This document shows positions 1-12,600 of a stretch of 64,000 bases of DNA, in pieces. Every line of letters begins with the position of its first letter. Position 1 is the stretch's first letter. A program made the position numbers and the translations under genes. Origin of the DNA: Nereocystis luetkeana (Eukaryota; Sar; Phaeophyceae; Laminariales; Laminariaceae); contig JARUPZ010000037.1 of NCBI GenBank assembly GCA_031213475.1, positions 1,800,222 to 1,864,221 of the forward strand, in the 5' to 3' direction. Below the pieces are notes generated by a model. That model saw nothing but the letters and a program-made list of their open reading frames with translations, was not told the origin of the DNA and made no database searches.

Positions 1-1384
1 ATTTTTTCATCACACATACCTGGTATACATTTTTCACGCCTCGAAGTGGTTTCCGGCGGCGTCGGTGGTTGCGAATCCAAAGGGCGAATCCCGGTAACAA
101 CGAGCATGTCTTTACTCGAGCTGTGTCATACGTGTTTGTCCCCGAGGATGGATTCTCGTTGGGGGGGGGGTGAAATCAACACACAGGTAGCCGGGACCCG
201 GTACCCCCACCCCTTGCATATTGCGGGGGTACACGAATCCTTGTCGGGACATTGAACTAAAAATATAGCACCACCCCATTAATTAGGCGTACTCCTTACA
301 ACTTGAGAGGTTGTTGACACCTTGCTCCGCTTGCTACAGCAGTGTTCGATATCGCCACTACCTGTTTTGTACGCCAACGTTATCTGTGCAGCAGGGGGGG
401 GGGGGGGGGGGCGGCCATATGTGATACCTGGTATTATATAAAGGGCAAAAGCCAAAATCAGGTACACCTGTTCTATTTGAGCCAAAAACAGTTACGTACT
501 GAAACGAAGTAAAAAACACACGCCACCAGCGGTGTTTCAGGTCATAATAAGGAGTCGCAAACATTTTTTTTTTCGCGCCCTGAACAATGGGCGGCTGGCC
601 TCCACAATCAGAGGTGTTTTGCTTTCTTTAGGGTAATTGCAGGCAGCACGGGCTCCACTTAAGACCTGAAGAGGGTCGCCGGGCTTCGTTAGTTTCGTCA
701 CGACCGCGCGAAATGTATTCGTTCTGGCGCCTCCCCCCCTCTGCCATCTTTGAAGCCTCTCGACGATCCTCGCGGAACCGCCTGTTCAGTGCGAGGTTAT
801 TTGTCGTAGTACTAAACCTGAGACCACCTCGACGCGGGGTGAGGCAGACGGTCTGCAGGGTTGAGGTAGACGGACTGCCGTCTAGGTCCGCGATGCTGTA
901 CCACAACAACAGAGTACCGGTACACATCCATAACGATATCGTACGCCGCAAGGAACAAAAAATGAGATCAGCGTACGTATGTCTACCTACAGCAGTAGAT
1001 AGACACATACGTGCAGTAGTTAGACATAAGAATCGCAACCGAGGGACCGGATACCGCATACGCATGAAAAAACAGTGTACGTATGGTCTCTCTGATTGGC
1101 TGAAAATCAGGCAAAAAAAGCCATTAATAGACAAAGTAGACAAATTCCGATGTACCTGGCCAGTTTCAAACAAAAAAACAGGTTCTGTACGATTTGAAGC
1201 TGGCCAATGGCAGGGCTGCTCCTGAGGTGCGATGTGTACTTGTTCTCAGTACAAAGGTGACTGCTGTAGGTAAACCTGATTTTGGCTAAACCCTGACATG
1301 AATCCAGTGAAGTAATATATTATAACAAGTGTGTGAGCCCCTTGGTCCCACGACCTACCAGGCGACGGGCGACAGGGGTGGGTG

Positions 1385-1738
1385 TATTCATGACAATGTC
1401 ATGCTTGGCCGTAGTTGCACCCTCGCCTCCTTACATTGCCGGGACGCGGCACGTCGGGTTTTCACGGACTAGGTAGCATTGCTTGAATCACGCCCGAAAG
1501 CCGGCGAGGTGTTGGGCGAGTCGCGTAAGGGCGAGCTGCATCCTATTAAAAGTAAGAACCGCGTGTGAGACGGACTTTCTCGCATTTGGGCTACGAGTGC
1601 AGCGTCGAATGAATTGGTATGTTTTCCGGTGTGGCCACTTACTTGTCAGATACTACAAGGGACATACCGCGCAACTGCCTCGTGAGTGCCTGGCCATGCC
1701 TGGTAAACACTACGTAGTACGATAATTCCCTTGTATGA
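1385..1738 (+). repeat. Family D dispersed repeat, copy 1
   Basis: Shared blocks in order: CATGCTTGGCCGTAG, GCCGGGACGCGGCACGTCGG, TTTTCACGGAC, GAGCTGCATCCTA, AAGAACCGCGTGTGAG and TTTCCGGTGTGGCCACTT. Confidence 0.7.
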
Positions 1739-1799
1739 GGAGGGCGGTGACGCAGCAAGCTGGGGCATTTGACACCCCAGTTCCCACATTGGACAGATA

Positions 1800-2040
1800 A
1801 AGCACAATCTCCTACTGTCTGTAGATCGCCTAGATCATGATCTGCCGTTCTGAGGTGATGTGCAGGATCTGCATAGTTCAGACCAAACCCAGGAAACATG
1901 TCCTAGATCATGCCGACTACACGTGTCGCTCCCACCCGGCAGTGTGAGCCACGAGTATAGCTCATACCAGTACTGGTCAAAAACCTATCTGGCCTAACAG
2001 ATCTAGATCATGCAGTGGGAATCGATGATATCTCCGAGGT
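1800..2040 (+). repeat. Family E AGATCAT-rich repeat, copy 1
   Basis: Repeated TAGATCATG words around the shared core GTGCAGGATCTGCATAG ... CTCCCACCCGGCA, ending with CAGTGGGAATCGATGAT. Confidence 0.65.
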
Positions 2041-3516
2041 GCACACGGTTTCGTTTGCAATCCCAGGCAGGCCCCGGTATAAATATGAGGGGAGCAGGCA
2101 ACAAGGGGTTGATTTCAACTTGTAGAAATACTGTATTGTGTGCTTCAATTCTGCACTTCGTAGCTTCGTTCGATCTGAACGAGCTGTAGTAGGGACAAAA
2201 GTATTGCTGCTGATGGCTGGCGCGTCACGCGCGGCTTTCGGGGCTTGAGGCGCAGATGGTGTGAGAGGACGGGCGAAATATAGGCAAGCGTGGCACCTCT
2301 CGGGACTTGAGACGCGTCAGCAGGCGGTGTCGGGTCTACAGGCAGTACCGGAGCTGCACACAGAAAGACGCGTTCGTAGTCCCCGGTGCTTGGGTATGGT
2401 TATACGATATGCGCGGGTTTTGACTTTTGAGCCCTGTATTCCCCAAAAGCGCGTACGGGTGCGTAGTCCCCATCAGTACATCCATACCCGTAACACATCC
2501 ATCCTAGTATGCGAAGCTCCATAAAAGACATGAAGATACTATACCTGGTATAGTGTACAAGAAATACAAATGTCATTTCACGCGGCAGACACCGCGCAGT
2601 CATTCTTTGATTTATCAACTATTAATATTACAGGGTCACAGAGCAGGCACTCCCACTCCCCACTACGTACGGCGGTGCATGCCTAAGTTTCTACGTATCG
2701 CGAGTAAGTATAGAACAGCTAGTATTGTCTTCCCTTCCTCGACTCGCGTCGAGTTGTTCACCCGCTAGTAACATGCGCTTTTTGACCTCCATGGCAACTC
2801 CTGGTTGAAACGCCAACGAACGCAAAGCCAGTTACCAACAACCGGTGTTGCTCCGTCGAGACCAGCACTTTTACCCTAATTGCAGGCATCACATCGACGT
2901 ACTGCTGTAGTACATAGCACACAGCTTGCAAACTTGAAGTTACCTCGGAGATAATTTTGAGAAAAAGATTCGATCTCACATCTGATCTGAATCATCCGTG
3001 ATGAATATCTTTCATTGTCAAATACACTACCAGGTACTATTCAGTACCGTAAATACCAGAGACAAATGTGACCTTTTGGAGACCAGCTATAAATAACTTA
3101 CCATGGTATTAAGGTACTCCGTATACTGGTGTGTATATCATGCCCAATCGAGGTCTCAAGCGCGCAGCTAACAAATACCTGGTATGAGCTTCGACGACAA
3201 AATCCTTGTTCTCACAAACAGTCGATTGACGATTGACGTGTAACTTTTGCATTTTCAACTTTTTAAATACCGTTGGGACTTTCCGCCCCGCACTTGACGC
3301 AAACATTGATTGGTTAGTTGGAGGCTTTTTTTTCATACTCGAGAAGAAGAAAAAAATGTGTATATACATATATGCGTATATATATGCGTATATATACATA
3401 TATATAATATACATATATGCGTGATATATATACATATAATATACATACCCTGGAGACTATACTATACGGGAGCATGCACGGTTGACAACATCATCTATCT
3501 GGATCAGCCAAGACGG

Positions 3517-3622
3517 GTAACCCTGTTAGGACCGCAGTCTCGTTTTCGGGACAATTGGGGGCAAATGACTTGGAATTTGAGGGGTGTGCCCCCCAAACGG
3601 GACTGGAGTTCTAAAAGGGTTA
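3517..3622 (+). mobile_element. Family B hairpin element, copy 1
   Basis: About 105 bp with long inverted arms (TAACCCTGTTAGGACCGCAG at the left, its degenerate complement at the right). It can fold into a near-complete hairpin. Confidence 0.7.
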
Positions 3623-4436
3623 ACAACAGCAACAGTATATACCTGAAATGTATGCACTACTACTTGTACTACCCATTAAAGACGGCCCTTCCGCCCCAAT
3701 GGCGCTGAATCATAACTTGGAGCCATGTAATGTCGATTCGTGCGGTATCTATGGTAGGAGTCTCCGAAGAAAAGGTTGAAAAGTTGAAATGAAGTACCTG
3801 GTACTATATTAACGAGGACTGTGGGCCGTTGAAAAGTGCGCAGGATGGGCCGGCCAACAAGAAACAGCTGTTATTACTTGTACGTAATCTGAGAAAGGCT
3901 CGAAATATCAACGCGAGACCAACCTTGATTTCAGATAGGCAAAACGTTTCAAACCGATACACATCTCCACAACTCCTCCCCGAGGGCACAGAAAGACATC
4001 TCGTCGCCGATACGGACCTTCGTTCGTCCCATTAATAGCGAACGCTAAAATGATCGCCGACAACACTCAGTCAGGCCTATGTCGTAGACCCTGTTTGCGA
4101 TTTTCTACATCTCTCTCGCACGTGGTGCACGATTGCACACTAAATCTATAGGTAGTAAAATCTTCAAATAATCGGTCGGCATCGTAGCGTCAATAGTTTA
4201 TATGCTACCAGGTATGTCCTTTTGGCGGACAGATAACTACCTGCTACTTGGGAAGGAGTGCCGAACGTTGCCGTGGAATATTCGGTAAATACGGTTCGTG
4301 ATCACCACAAACAAGACGAAACCCGCCTGAAAGGGGAGAAGACGAGAAACAAAAAGAAGACACACCACTCCTGTAAATGGTATTCTAATTTTATAAAATT
4401 ATGAAATACGTCAGCTTTTATAATGTAAAAAAAAGT

Positions 4437-4625
4437 ATGTCGTCACAATTATTTCGAGGAGGGTGTCGCGGTTCAAGCTCCAGCTTAGGGACCGCCAAGA
4501 AAGAAGAAGGAACAGGGGGGGGGGGGGACGACAGACCCACACCGATGGCGTGGGGATGGAGCTTGGATGCAGCTTAGGATTTAAGAATAGAACGTAATGA
4601 GAAGGAAGGAGCAAGGACAGCAAAT
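4437..4625 (+). repeat. Family F dispersed repeat, copy 1
   Basis: Homologous to 42600-42830 in reverse orientation: TTTCGAGGAGGGTGTCGCG, AAGCTCCAGCTTAGG, a poly-G run, GACAGACCCACACCGATGGC and TTGGATGCAGCTTAGG. Confidence 0.65.
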
Positions 4626-5236
4626 GTAGTCGACAAGCCGAAAGTTGATACAGAAGGGAGGTAGACTTGGTGCATGGGTTTCCTTTTGTTTCCGAGGTTT
4701 TCTTCTTTCGGGAAAGTTATGAGTGATCAATGTTGAAGATCATGCTGCACATTGTCGGATGGCAAGAGAAAATAATAATCAATTAGTCTGCCTGTCGTCA
4801 CTTTCTGAAATGCGGCAAATCCTTAAAGTAATAATGCATACTACTGGCTGTATTGCGAACACGTGTCATAGATTTTGACAGATTTGTTATTCATAGTTGA
4901 CCTCAGTTCGGCGCTCCTGGCTGCACGAGCTTTCATGACACGGCAAGAGTAGGGCCGAGGCCCGCGAGTAGCGCCGTCGAACCCGGTGGGATTCACGACG
5001 AAAGAAGCGAACACGAAAGACACATCCGTATTAAATTTCACCGCGATTGGGCCTCCAAGAACGCCAAGAAGAGGACTTTATTCGAGGAGTGGACGAATCA
5101 GCGATAGATGCTACCCTCTCGGGCATGGAGCGAGGCGGGATGTTTACTGCTGTTATTGTACGTACACATCACAACTCTACTCGTATGGCTATGCTTGTAT
5201 AGCTATGATGTTAATAGTATCATTTGGGCATAGGAC

Positions 5237-5480
5237 GCATTCTACGATAGAGATAGCACATTTATTTCCGCTTTCTGTTTCTGAAGGACGGGCCTCCTTA
5301 ACCCAAAATCGTTGGAACGTCAATCTTGTTCCGAAAAAATACGTTTTGTATGGTTAGGCCATGGGATTTTTCATCGGGAAGCAATTCGATTTTTGCTGGG
5401 GTCATTATTCGGATGAGGTATGGAGCCTCCTCAAGTGAGGAGCCTCGGAAAATGTAGGGTGAACCTCTTCCGTAGAACGC
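5237..5480 (+). mobile_element. Family C inverted-repeat element, copy 1
   Basis: About 245 bp. The left end GCATTCTACGATAGAGATAG and the right end CTCTTCCGTAGAACGC are inverted repeats. The interior carries the shared block GGCCATGGGATTTTTCATCG. Confidence 0.75.
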
Positions 5481-5754
5481 CTCATAGTGCAGTATTATGG
5501 TTTAGTTTTACAGAAGCTCAGCGGTGCTCGTTGAAGTACTCTACGGGGCAAACACAAGCCGAATGCTAATACTTCATTTATTTGCGAGGGAAATACAATG
5601 GTAATGTGTGTGTAGACACCTGTAATATTCACCGTGGAAGTCAGGGCGAGCCCTGTGACAGCGGCTTATCCAGAAGGTCATTGAGGTTGAAAAACGGAAA
5701 CAGAACCACCACAATGCAAAGTATCGTGAATACTGCACAAATCGAACACGTCAC

Positions 5755-5985
5755 GATCTACTGCTGTGGATTATCTGGATTCTCGCTCGCCAATGTAAGG
5801 TATTGCGCAAGATCTGTATGGTACAGCCCAACCCTGGAAGCATGTTCAAGTAGATCATGCAGGTTACACGACTCCCACCCGGCAACATGAGGTAGATTAT
5901 ACACAGATCACGACTAGATCATACAGATCACGACTAGATATGTCTCCCCTGAATTACCAAGATGATGCAGTGGGAATCAATTGTC
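5755..5985 (+). repeat. Family E AGATCAT-rich repeat, copy 2
   Basis: Core ATTGCGCAAGATCTGTATGG ... GACTCCCACCCGGCAACATG, then runs of AGATCA and CAGTGGGAATCAATTG. It faces copy 3. Confidence 0.68.
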
Positions 5986-6159
5986 TACCCTCGAGCTGTT
6001 GACGTTCTCACACTCAAGATTATCGCCAAACATGCAGTCCGCGTGGCCACAAGACAGGCTCCAATAAGTACGAGTACGGAGTGGAAGAATATCACGAGCA
6101 TTAAAAAAAAAAAAAGCGGAGTAGTGCACGCACACCTCGGACAAATGATCGACTCCCAC

Positions 6160-6385
6160 AGTTTATGATCTAGATCTTTCGAGGCAGATAGATCATCTGC
6201 GCCCGATCTTGTATGATCTAGCTCATGTTACCGGGTGGGAGCCGTACAATCTGCATGACCTTTTAGGGCAAGTTTTCTGGTTTGGATCTGTACTCTGCAG
6301 ATCTCTGCACAACCTCTCACGACGGCAGGCGAGGAACTAGATCATCTATCTGTACGCAGATATATCATGATCTACCTGAAGTGTG
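6160..6385 (-). repeat. Family E AGATCAT-rich repeat, copy 3, inverted
   Basis: Reverse orientation of the same core (minus strand: GTTCCTCGCCTGCCGTCGTG, CTCCCACCCGGTAACATGAG). With copy 2 it forms a head-to-head inverted pair about 175 bp apart. Confidence 0.68.
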
Positions 6386-6659
6386 GCATAGTGCACACCA
6401 GGGAGTGGCTGTTGTGCTACTATCGTGCATGGAACTCCACACTAGACAGATGCCTTCAATTGGCATTGCTAAGGTTGTTAGGGTTTCGTGAAGAATCAGA
6501 GAGCGAATCTCCCCCTGCTGCTCCCTTGCATCAAACAGCCGAGAACGCGTATGACCAACCTAGCTGACTCGTCTATTATTGCTACCGGATTCTCCGTCCC
6601 CTACTGCCCTTCCCTCTGGCACACACTTCCGTTCGGTGGGGCCATCTCTGTACTTACAG

Positions 6660-9600
6660 GTTTGTGAACCTCCGCTTCACCGTCGAGGATGGGGCTTCAC
6701 TCGTGTTCGACCTCGACACCGTGCTCTTCGGTCCCAACACAGGGGTGAGCAGGAAACGGAGGCGGCGTACTGATGCCATCCATGGCGGTAGTCATGTGGC
6801 CATAGACCCTCGCACCCCTACAGTGCCGAAACGGAGCACGTCGGGTTTTCACCGACCAGGGGCAGACATTTCTTGCACCAAGTGCGAAGTGCCGTGAGAT
6901 AGTCGGCGGGTCGCATGAAGGGTGCGAGCTTCATCCTACGAAGAAACGCTCGCAAGACGGAATTTCGGCACCGTGTGTGTGTACGTTTCTTGCATAATAT
7001 TGTAGTATGGATGACACCATCGAATGCGCTGGTTTGGTTTCCGGTGTCGCCACTTGGGAGAGGGGGGGGGTCAGGTTACGACGACAGTATCATACACCCG
7101 ATGTCACACGGCTAGGTGACCAAGTGAGGGGCGCTGCGAGTGGCACCGCCACGGCAAACCGTAAAATAGCATCATCTGATGATGAGGACATTGCGCGCTG
7201 AAAATCGGAAATTCCTCCCGTGGGCTTTCAATAGTGAAAGACTGTTGAAGCTCTCTCTCCCTTACAGGCCGGTACCACCCAGTGGCCTCCCTCGACAATA
7301 AGGGATGCATGACATTGTACGTATTCCGCGTTCGTTCGCTGTATTTTTGAAACGGTCTAGAGCGAAAACACCCTTCACGGGATATTAAAGCGGTCTGTGG
7401 TGGGGGAAACGCCTGTTGAAGCCGATGGGCTCGTGGCTGCTGGTCGTGTGGAACAACGCCCCGTGACAAGCTTTGTTGCTCCAGCAGCGACTTGATTGTA
7501 CTGACTCCATTGCGAGAGAAGTAACTACCACTACGGAGGCGTTCTACGATAAAGGTTCACCCCAAATTTTCTGAGACTCCTCACTTGCGGGGTTCCACAC
7601 CTCACACGAAAACTGGTTTCAGAAAAAAACAAAGTGTATCCCGATGAACTACCACTGTGGCAACACCATCATGCCTAACTGGTACTGGATTTCCCCACAA
7701 CGGAAACGATAGATACCCACCCCCCTGTTTCAAACACCTTAACGCCTTTCCAGGTTTTGTCGGTTTTTCGTTCATCAAGTGACACTTGCACGTTGAGCCG
7801 ACGGCAGCCGACGCTCGCAATGTGCATTTCGTATGGTCATAGCAGGCATGCTTGTGCAAGCACCGCGCACACTCCCATCGACCTTTTGGCTCAGCCTCTA
7901 CTCGTTCCAGGTGGCGTGGTCTATAAGCGTGCTCATAGTTTACGTCGTCCCGATTTTCGACTGCCCTCCCAATGATCCCAGTTTGAAGAGAACGCACAGG
8001 GGTACATGATCGATGTGAAAGAAGGTGGGAGTGTCACCTTCCTCGGCGCATTTGAAGCGAACGCGGTGCGGAACGTCAAATCCACGTTCAACAACGCTGG
8101 GACCATGGAGTGAGTATATCACACACCTTACCATAGAGTGAGACGAACGTGGAAGGGATAATGTATATATACCAATGGAGTGAATTGAATGTGGGGTGTA
8201 AGTATGGTATGGGTCATGGAGTGAATACAACACGAACTGAGCATTGTACTATACAAACCATGGCGTGAGGGCCTTACTTGCCAGGGAGCTTTTGTTTCCA
8301 GACTTTTTGAAGTTCTGGAAATTGTGGGAGTTTTTATCACGATACGGAGGCGATCTGTCTCAATTTTGTGAAGTTTTTCAGAAGCAAAATTATCAGGGCT
8401 TTTAATGTCCACATACGATGTGGAAAACTAAATCAAGAACAATCTGGAAGATCAAAAGGTTGCGCGAATACAAAATCCTGGAAGCTATTGGAAATTACGG
8501 GGGGGGAAACTCTCCAGGAAGGAAGGCTCTGAGTCCGACATGGGGTGTGAGTATATCATGGAGTGAATCGAACATAGGGCGAGAGTATGGCCTACACATA
8601 CAGCATGGAGTGCGTCCAACATGGAGTGAATACGAGTATGGCATGGACTGAGTCGAACATGGAGTGAGCATGGTGCATATTCCACGAAGTGGGTCCGACC
8701 TGGAGTGGGTCTAACATAGAGTTCGAGTCCAACATGAAGACCCCTGGATGCGTGGTGCGGTGGGGGCATGATATACCAAGTAGAACGTTTTGGCTGACGG
8801 AGCCCCTCGATTGAGTATTGTTCCATGCCATTGCTGCTAGATATGTCTCGCTCCGGGTGCCTTGTAAAGCTGTGGTATTGCGGTCTGTGTCTAGGAGCGC
8901 TCCCCGCCCGCTCTCCGGTGAAGATAGAACCGATGCATCGTTGATGGTGCAAGACTGCAAGACCCGCCTGTGCCACGTGAGGCAACGCTAACAAGACCAA
9001 CTGAACGGGGAAACATCTACGCGCCTGTGATCATGTTCGCCCAAGTTTCGACTACATTTGAGCGTTTTCCGGTGCTGAGAACGCCGTCATTTTTATCGCG
9101 TGGGGTTTTCGCGTGAACACCGGCGAACGTGCAACGAGCGGTGTGATGCCGTTTTAACTCAACAGCCCGTCGCTGTGCTGCTGTACACTCTTTCTTGTGT
9201 ACCTGGTATTCCTTTTGTCCGACAGCTTCAAGGGCACTGCGCTCTTTGAAGGAAATGCCAACGTTTTCCAGTTCAACCGCGGCGTGCTAAAGTGAGTACT
9301 GTATACACCTGGTGCGGCGTACTGACTGACATGGACACGGTTGATGCCATTCACTCGGATAGGCTAAGGTTCCACACGTCAGAGCGATCACGATCTGATG
9401 TAGATCATCTACATATGGGTGATCTTCAGAGAGATCATCTTCAGATATATCATGTACCTGGTAGAGGATATAAATACCAGCCTGCCGTTCTGGGGTGTTG
9501 CTTAAGATATGTGCATGTATAGATCCGATCAAGGAAATTCGTCTTAGATGGCTCCCACACGGCCAGATGAGCTATCAATAGATGGCATAGATCAGGAATA

Positions 9601-12600
9601 ATACGCATTTCTTCTCTGAAACGTTTAGATAACACCGTGGGGATCCACACGTGTGTATGCCCTTGGCAGCAAGCGACATCACGCGGCTATGGTTGTCATT
9701 ATAGGCCTCATGTGGTGCAGTATATATAGTAGCAGGCGTACGCACACCGACGCGGTTGGGAGGCTTGTGACATTGCGTACGCCTTCCGTCACGGCAAGAT
9801 TGCACGGCTGGGGGTGAGAGGGGAGGGGGGGCATGCTCTTCCGTTTCTGAGTCGAAGCAAATATATCCTTTGGTCGGAATTACTATCCAATGCTCAGACG
9901 CGATATCTAGAGAGCATGTAAACACACACCAGTTACGTGCGATCGGCGTATCACAAATACTTCCGGCAGTATGCACACAGCTCGCAAAGATGAGTTTCGA
10001 CGAAGCCCTCGATCTCACTACAGCTGGCGGGGTGAGACGCAGGTAGATTTCTTACGCCTCCGTGTAGACGGCGAGCTTGTACAGTATAATATATACCAGG
10101 TACTTTAAAATTATGTTCAGAATTCTTCGCTACATTTCCTTGACGCCTGGTTGCTCCTATGAGAAAGCCCATACTGTGTATGCGTGGAGGTCGCGGCCCA
10201 CGGTTCTGCCTCTCAGGTCGGCCGCCATAACGGTTTCTCCACCGATGTAGGCGCCCACCTTCCCTTGCCCCCCTTTTGTCCTTTCGCAGGTTCCGCGACG
10301 TAACGACCTTCACGGACACCTGGTTCAATGCAATTTACAATCTTGACTCTGGCTTTGTCAGGTGGGTTTTGTTCGCGAAGGCCCTGCTCGCAACATAGCC
10401 GCGTTCTACGATAATAGAGGTAGCACATTTCCGCTATTAATAGAACGTTTTCTAAATGACGGGATCCCTCAACTCGAAATCGTCGGAATGTTAACCTTGT
10501 TTAGAAAAACGGGTATGTTTGTATACTTGGGCCATGGGATTTTTCATCGGAGTGCAATTTGATTTTCGCTGAAGTCAGTTTTCGGATGACTTTCTGTTAG
10601 TATAGGACTCCGTGATTGAGGAGCCTCAGAGAATTTAGAGTGAACCTCTATCGTAGAACGCCTCCATACCTGATAGCGCTTAACCCTCTTAGGGTAAACT
10701 GCTGACCAGTTTCAAAGACAAATCAATCCAATCCTACTCTGTAAGTATTTTGTCTTCGAAACGGGAGCGCAGTCCGAAAAGGATTAAGCCAATCGGTTGT
10801 GTCCTAGGGTCTCCTGTTGGTCATTCCCGTATGATGACATGGCATTGCGTTGCCCACTGTGCTTACCGCATACGTGGCAACGTAGCACCTCTGTGGCGTA
10901 GCTTTATGACCACATAACTTGTTATCTCTTCTAGGATTGAAGAATAGGCACGGACACTGGTTGTGCTGTGGATGTCGACGGGTAGAAAGAACGGTTTAAT
11001 GTTAAGAACACACAGAGAGACCAGGGTCCTCCTACCATATTGCTCGCTGTATGCGAAATGTCGCGGCGTGAATGTTGCGGCTCTCTCATAATGCAGACAG
11101 AACTGCTGTTGTTGGAGACCTTTCGCGCAGACACGCTACCCTTTTTACTGAACTGTGAAAAGAAGACGGCAGGTACCGTACAGTAGTATATATTGTACAC
11201 GTTTTGGACCCCCGAGATGGGGATATTAAAGGTTGTTTTTGTGTACCTCCGGAGTGGTGCATCTTCTGTGTCCGTTTTCGTGAGGGATTTGGTGCCGGCG
11301 TTATCAGTTATATTGGAGGGTTATATTCAACCTTATCCCTGGTGTATAATGTGTGTATAAGCCAAAGTGGCATACATACATCGGTTTTGCTGCGATATTT
11401 GATACCGGCTTTTTTTCTTCTTTTTTTATCCGGATTGGTAAAGATCGAGTTCAAGCTCACCACACTTCCACGTTCAAAACTCGTGTCGTGTGTCTATTTA
11501 ATCTATAGCTCCTGGTGTAACATCAGAACACGCTGCTGTTACCCCTGCCGCGTGGGCACGTTGATCCGACCTGACCCCCGAGAGGGGCAGGTGCGGTGTA
11601 GATAGCCACCCGGGGGAGTCATCTCCCCCGGGTAGACAGTGGGACTCGCGCGAGCTCATCCACCAACCAAAACCTAGGCTATGAGGCCTTCCCGCCGGAC
11701 TTGGTTCAATTACGGTCGACCCTACCCGTTGGGGCGTTGTTCCTCAGTGACTTCATCAACTATACCGGAGAGTCATACTCAAACCTTGTGCCTGGTGTAA
11801 TGCATGCGTATAGGCCAGGGTGGCATATGCGGAATGTCATGATATATTTGTGAAGGCCCAGGTAGTATCCGCGAGATGTCATCTATATATGCTGTTGAAT
11901 ATTTCAGTGGAGATTACGATGCATACTACGGTATATAGGGGCAGGCCTACGACCAGTACGTTTTTTTGGGGCTCCTGACCTGAGGAGCTCTACACCACTA
12001 GCGAGTCAATATTACTAGTACGTCGCCAAGAAACTGGCTTTCGAAAACTCGAAAACGCAACACCCGATATTCCCTTCTATGTAATGTTGTACGGCATACA
12101 ACTAACATCAAGGCAAACACGCAAATGGTGTGCCGACGATAAGGCATGCCGTATTGGGTAGTTCCGACAAAAGGCAGTCATTAAAGCATGCCTTATTGGG
12201 TAATTCGGACGATGGGGCATATGCCTTATAGACCTAAATATTGAATACAAGGCGCTTCGCTCCGCGGGCGGCCTACGCCGCCCGCTACGCTCGCTCAGGA
12301 AGGAAAAAAGTACATCAAATTATGCGAAGCGAACAGAGAGAGGTCCGCGATTGAGTTTAGTTTTTTCAAGGACCGTAATTGCAAACCGGCGACTTGATAA
12401 TGCCAAGAGTCCCGCCGCCATGCTTCAGGAAAAAACAGCTCCGACGTCAGCTTGGATGCCATGTATACGCTTCGCGTCGCGGATGTCGTACGTACGTACA
12501 TACACCCCAGGTAGGGTACTACTGTCTGTACATTTTTTCTTCTTTCGATATGCTCTATGTCTGTACTGTATGTACGACGAAGAAAGCGAAAGCACAGCAC

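Larger units (their letters stand above)
1..6659. other. Repeat-rich region without a recognised gene
   Basis: No exon here can be tied to a known family. It holds copies of repeat families D, E, B and C (listed separately), an AT/TA-rich tract near 3355-3450, and several TACCTGGTA motifs. Positions 713-1225 are open on both strands for over 500 bases but match nothing I know. The missing 5' exons of the beta-helix gene that starts at 6660 could lie here or left of the window. Positions 2634-2703 have the form of an exon (AG before, GTAAGT after, open frame) but no recognisable product. Confidence 0.5.

Noticed and set aside
713-1225. 170- and 181-codon frames on opposite strands
   Set aside because: Mutually antisense, no recognisable motif, no splice support; kept only as a note.
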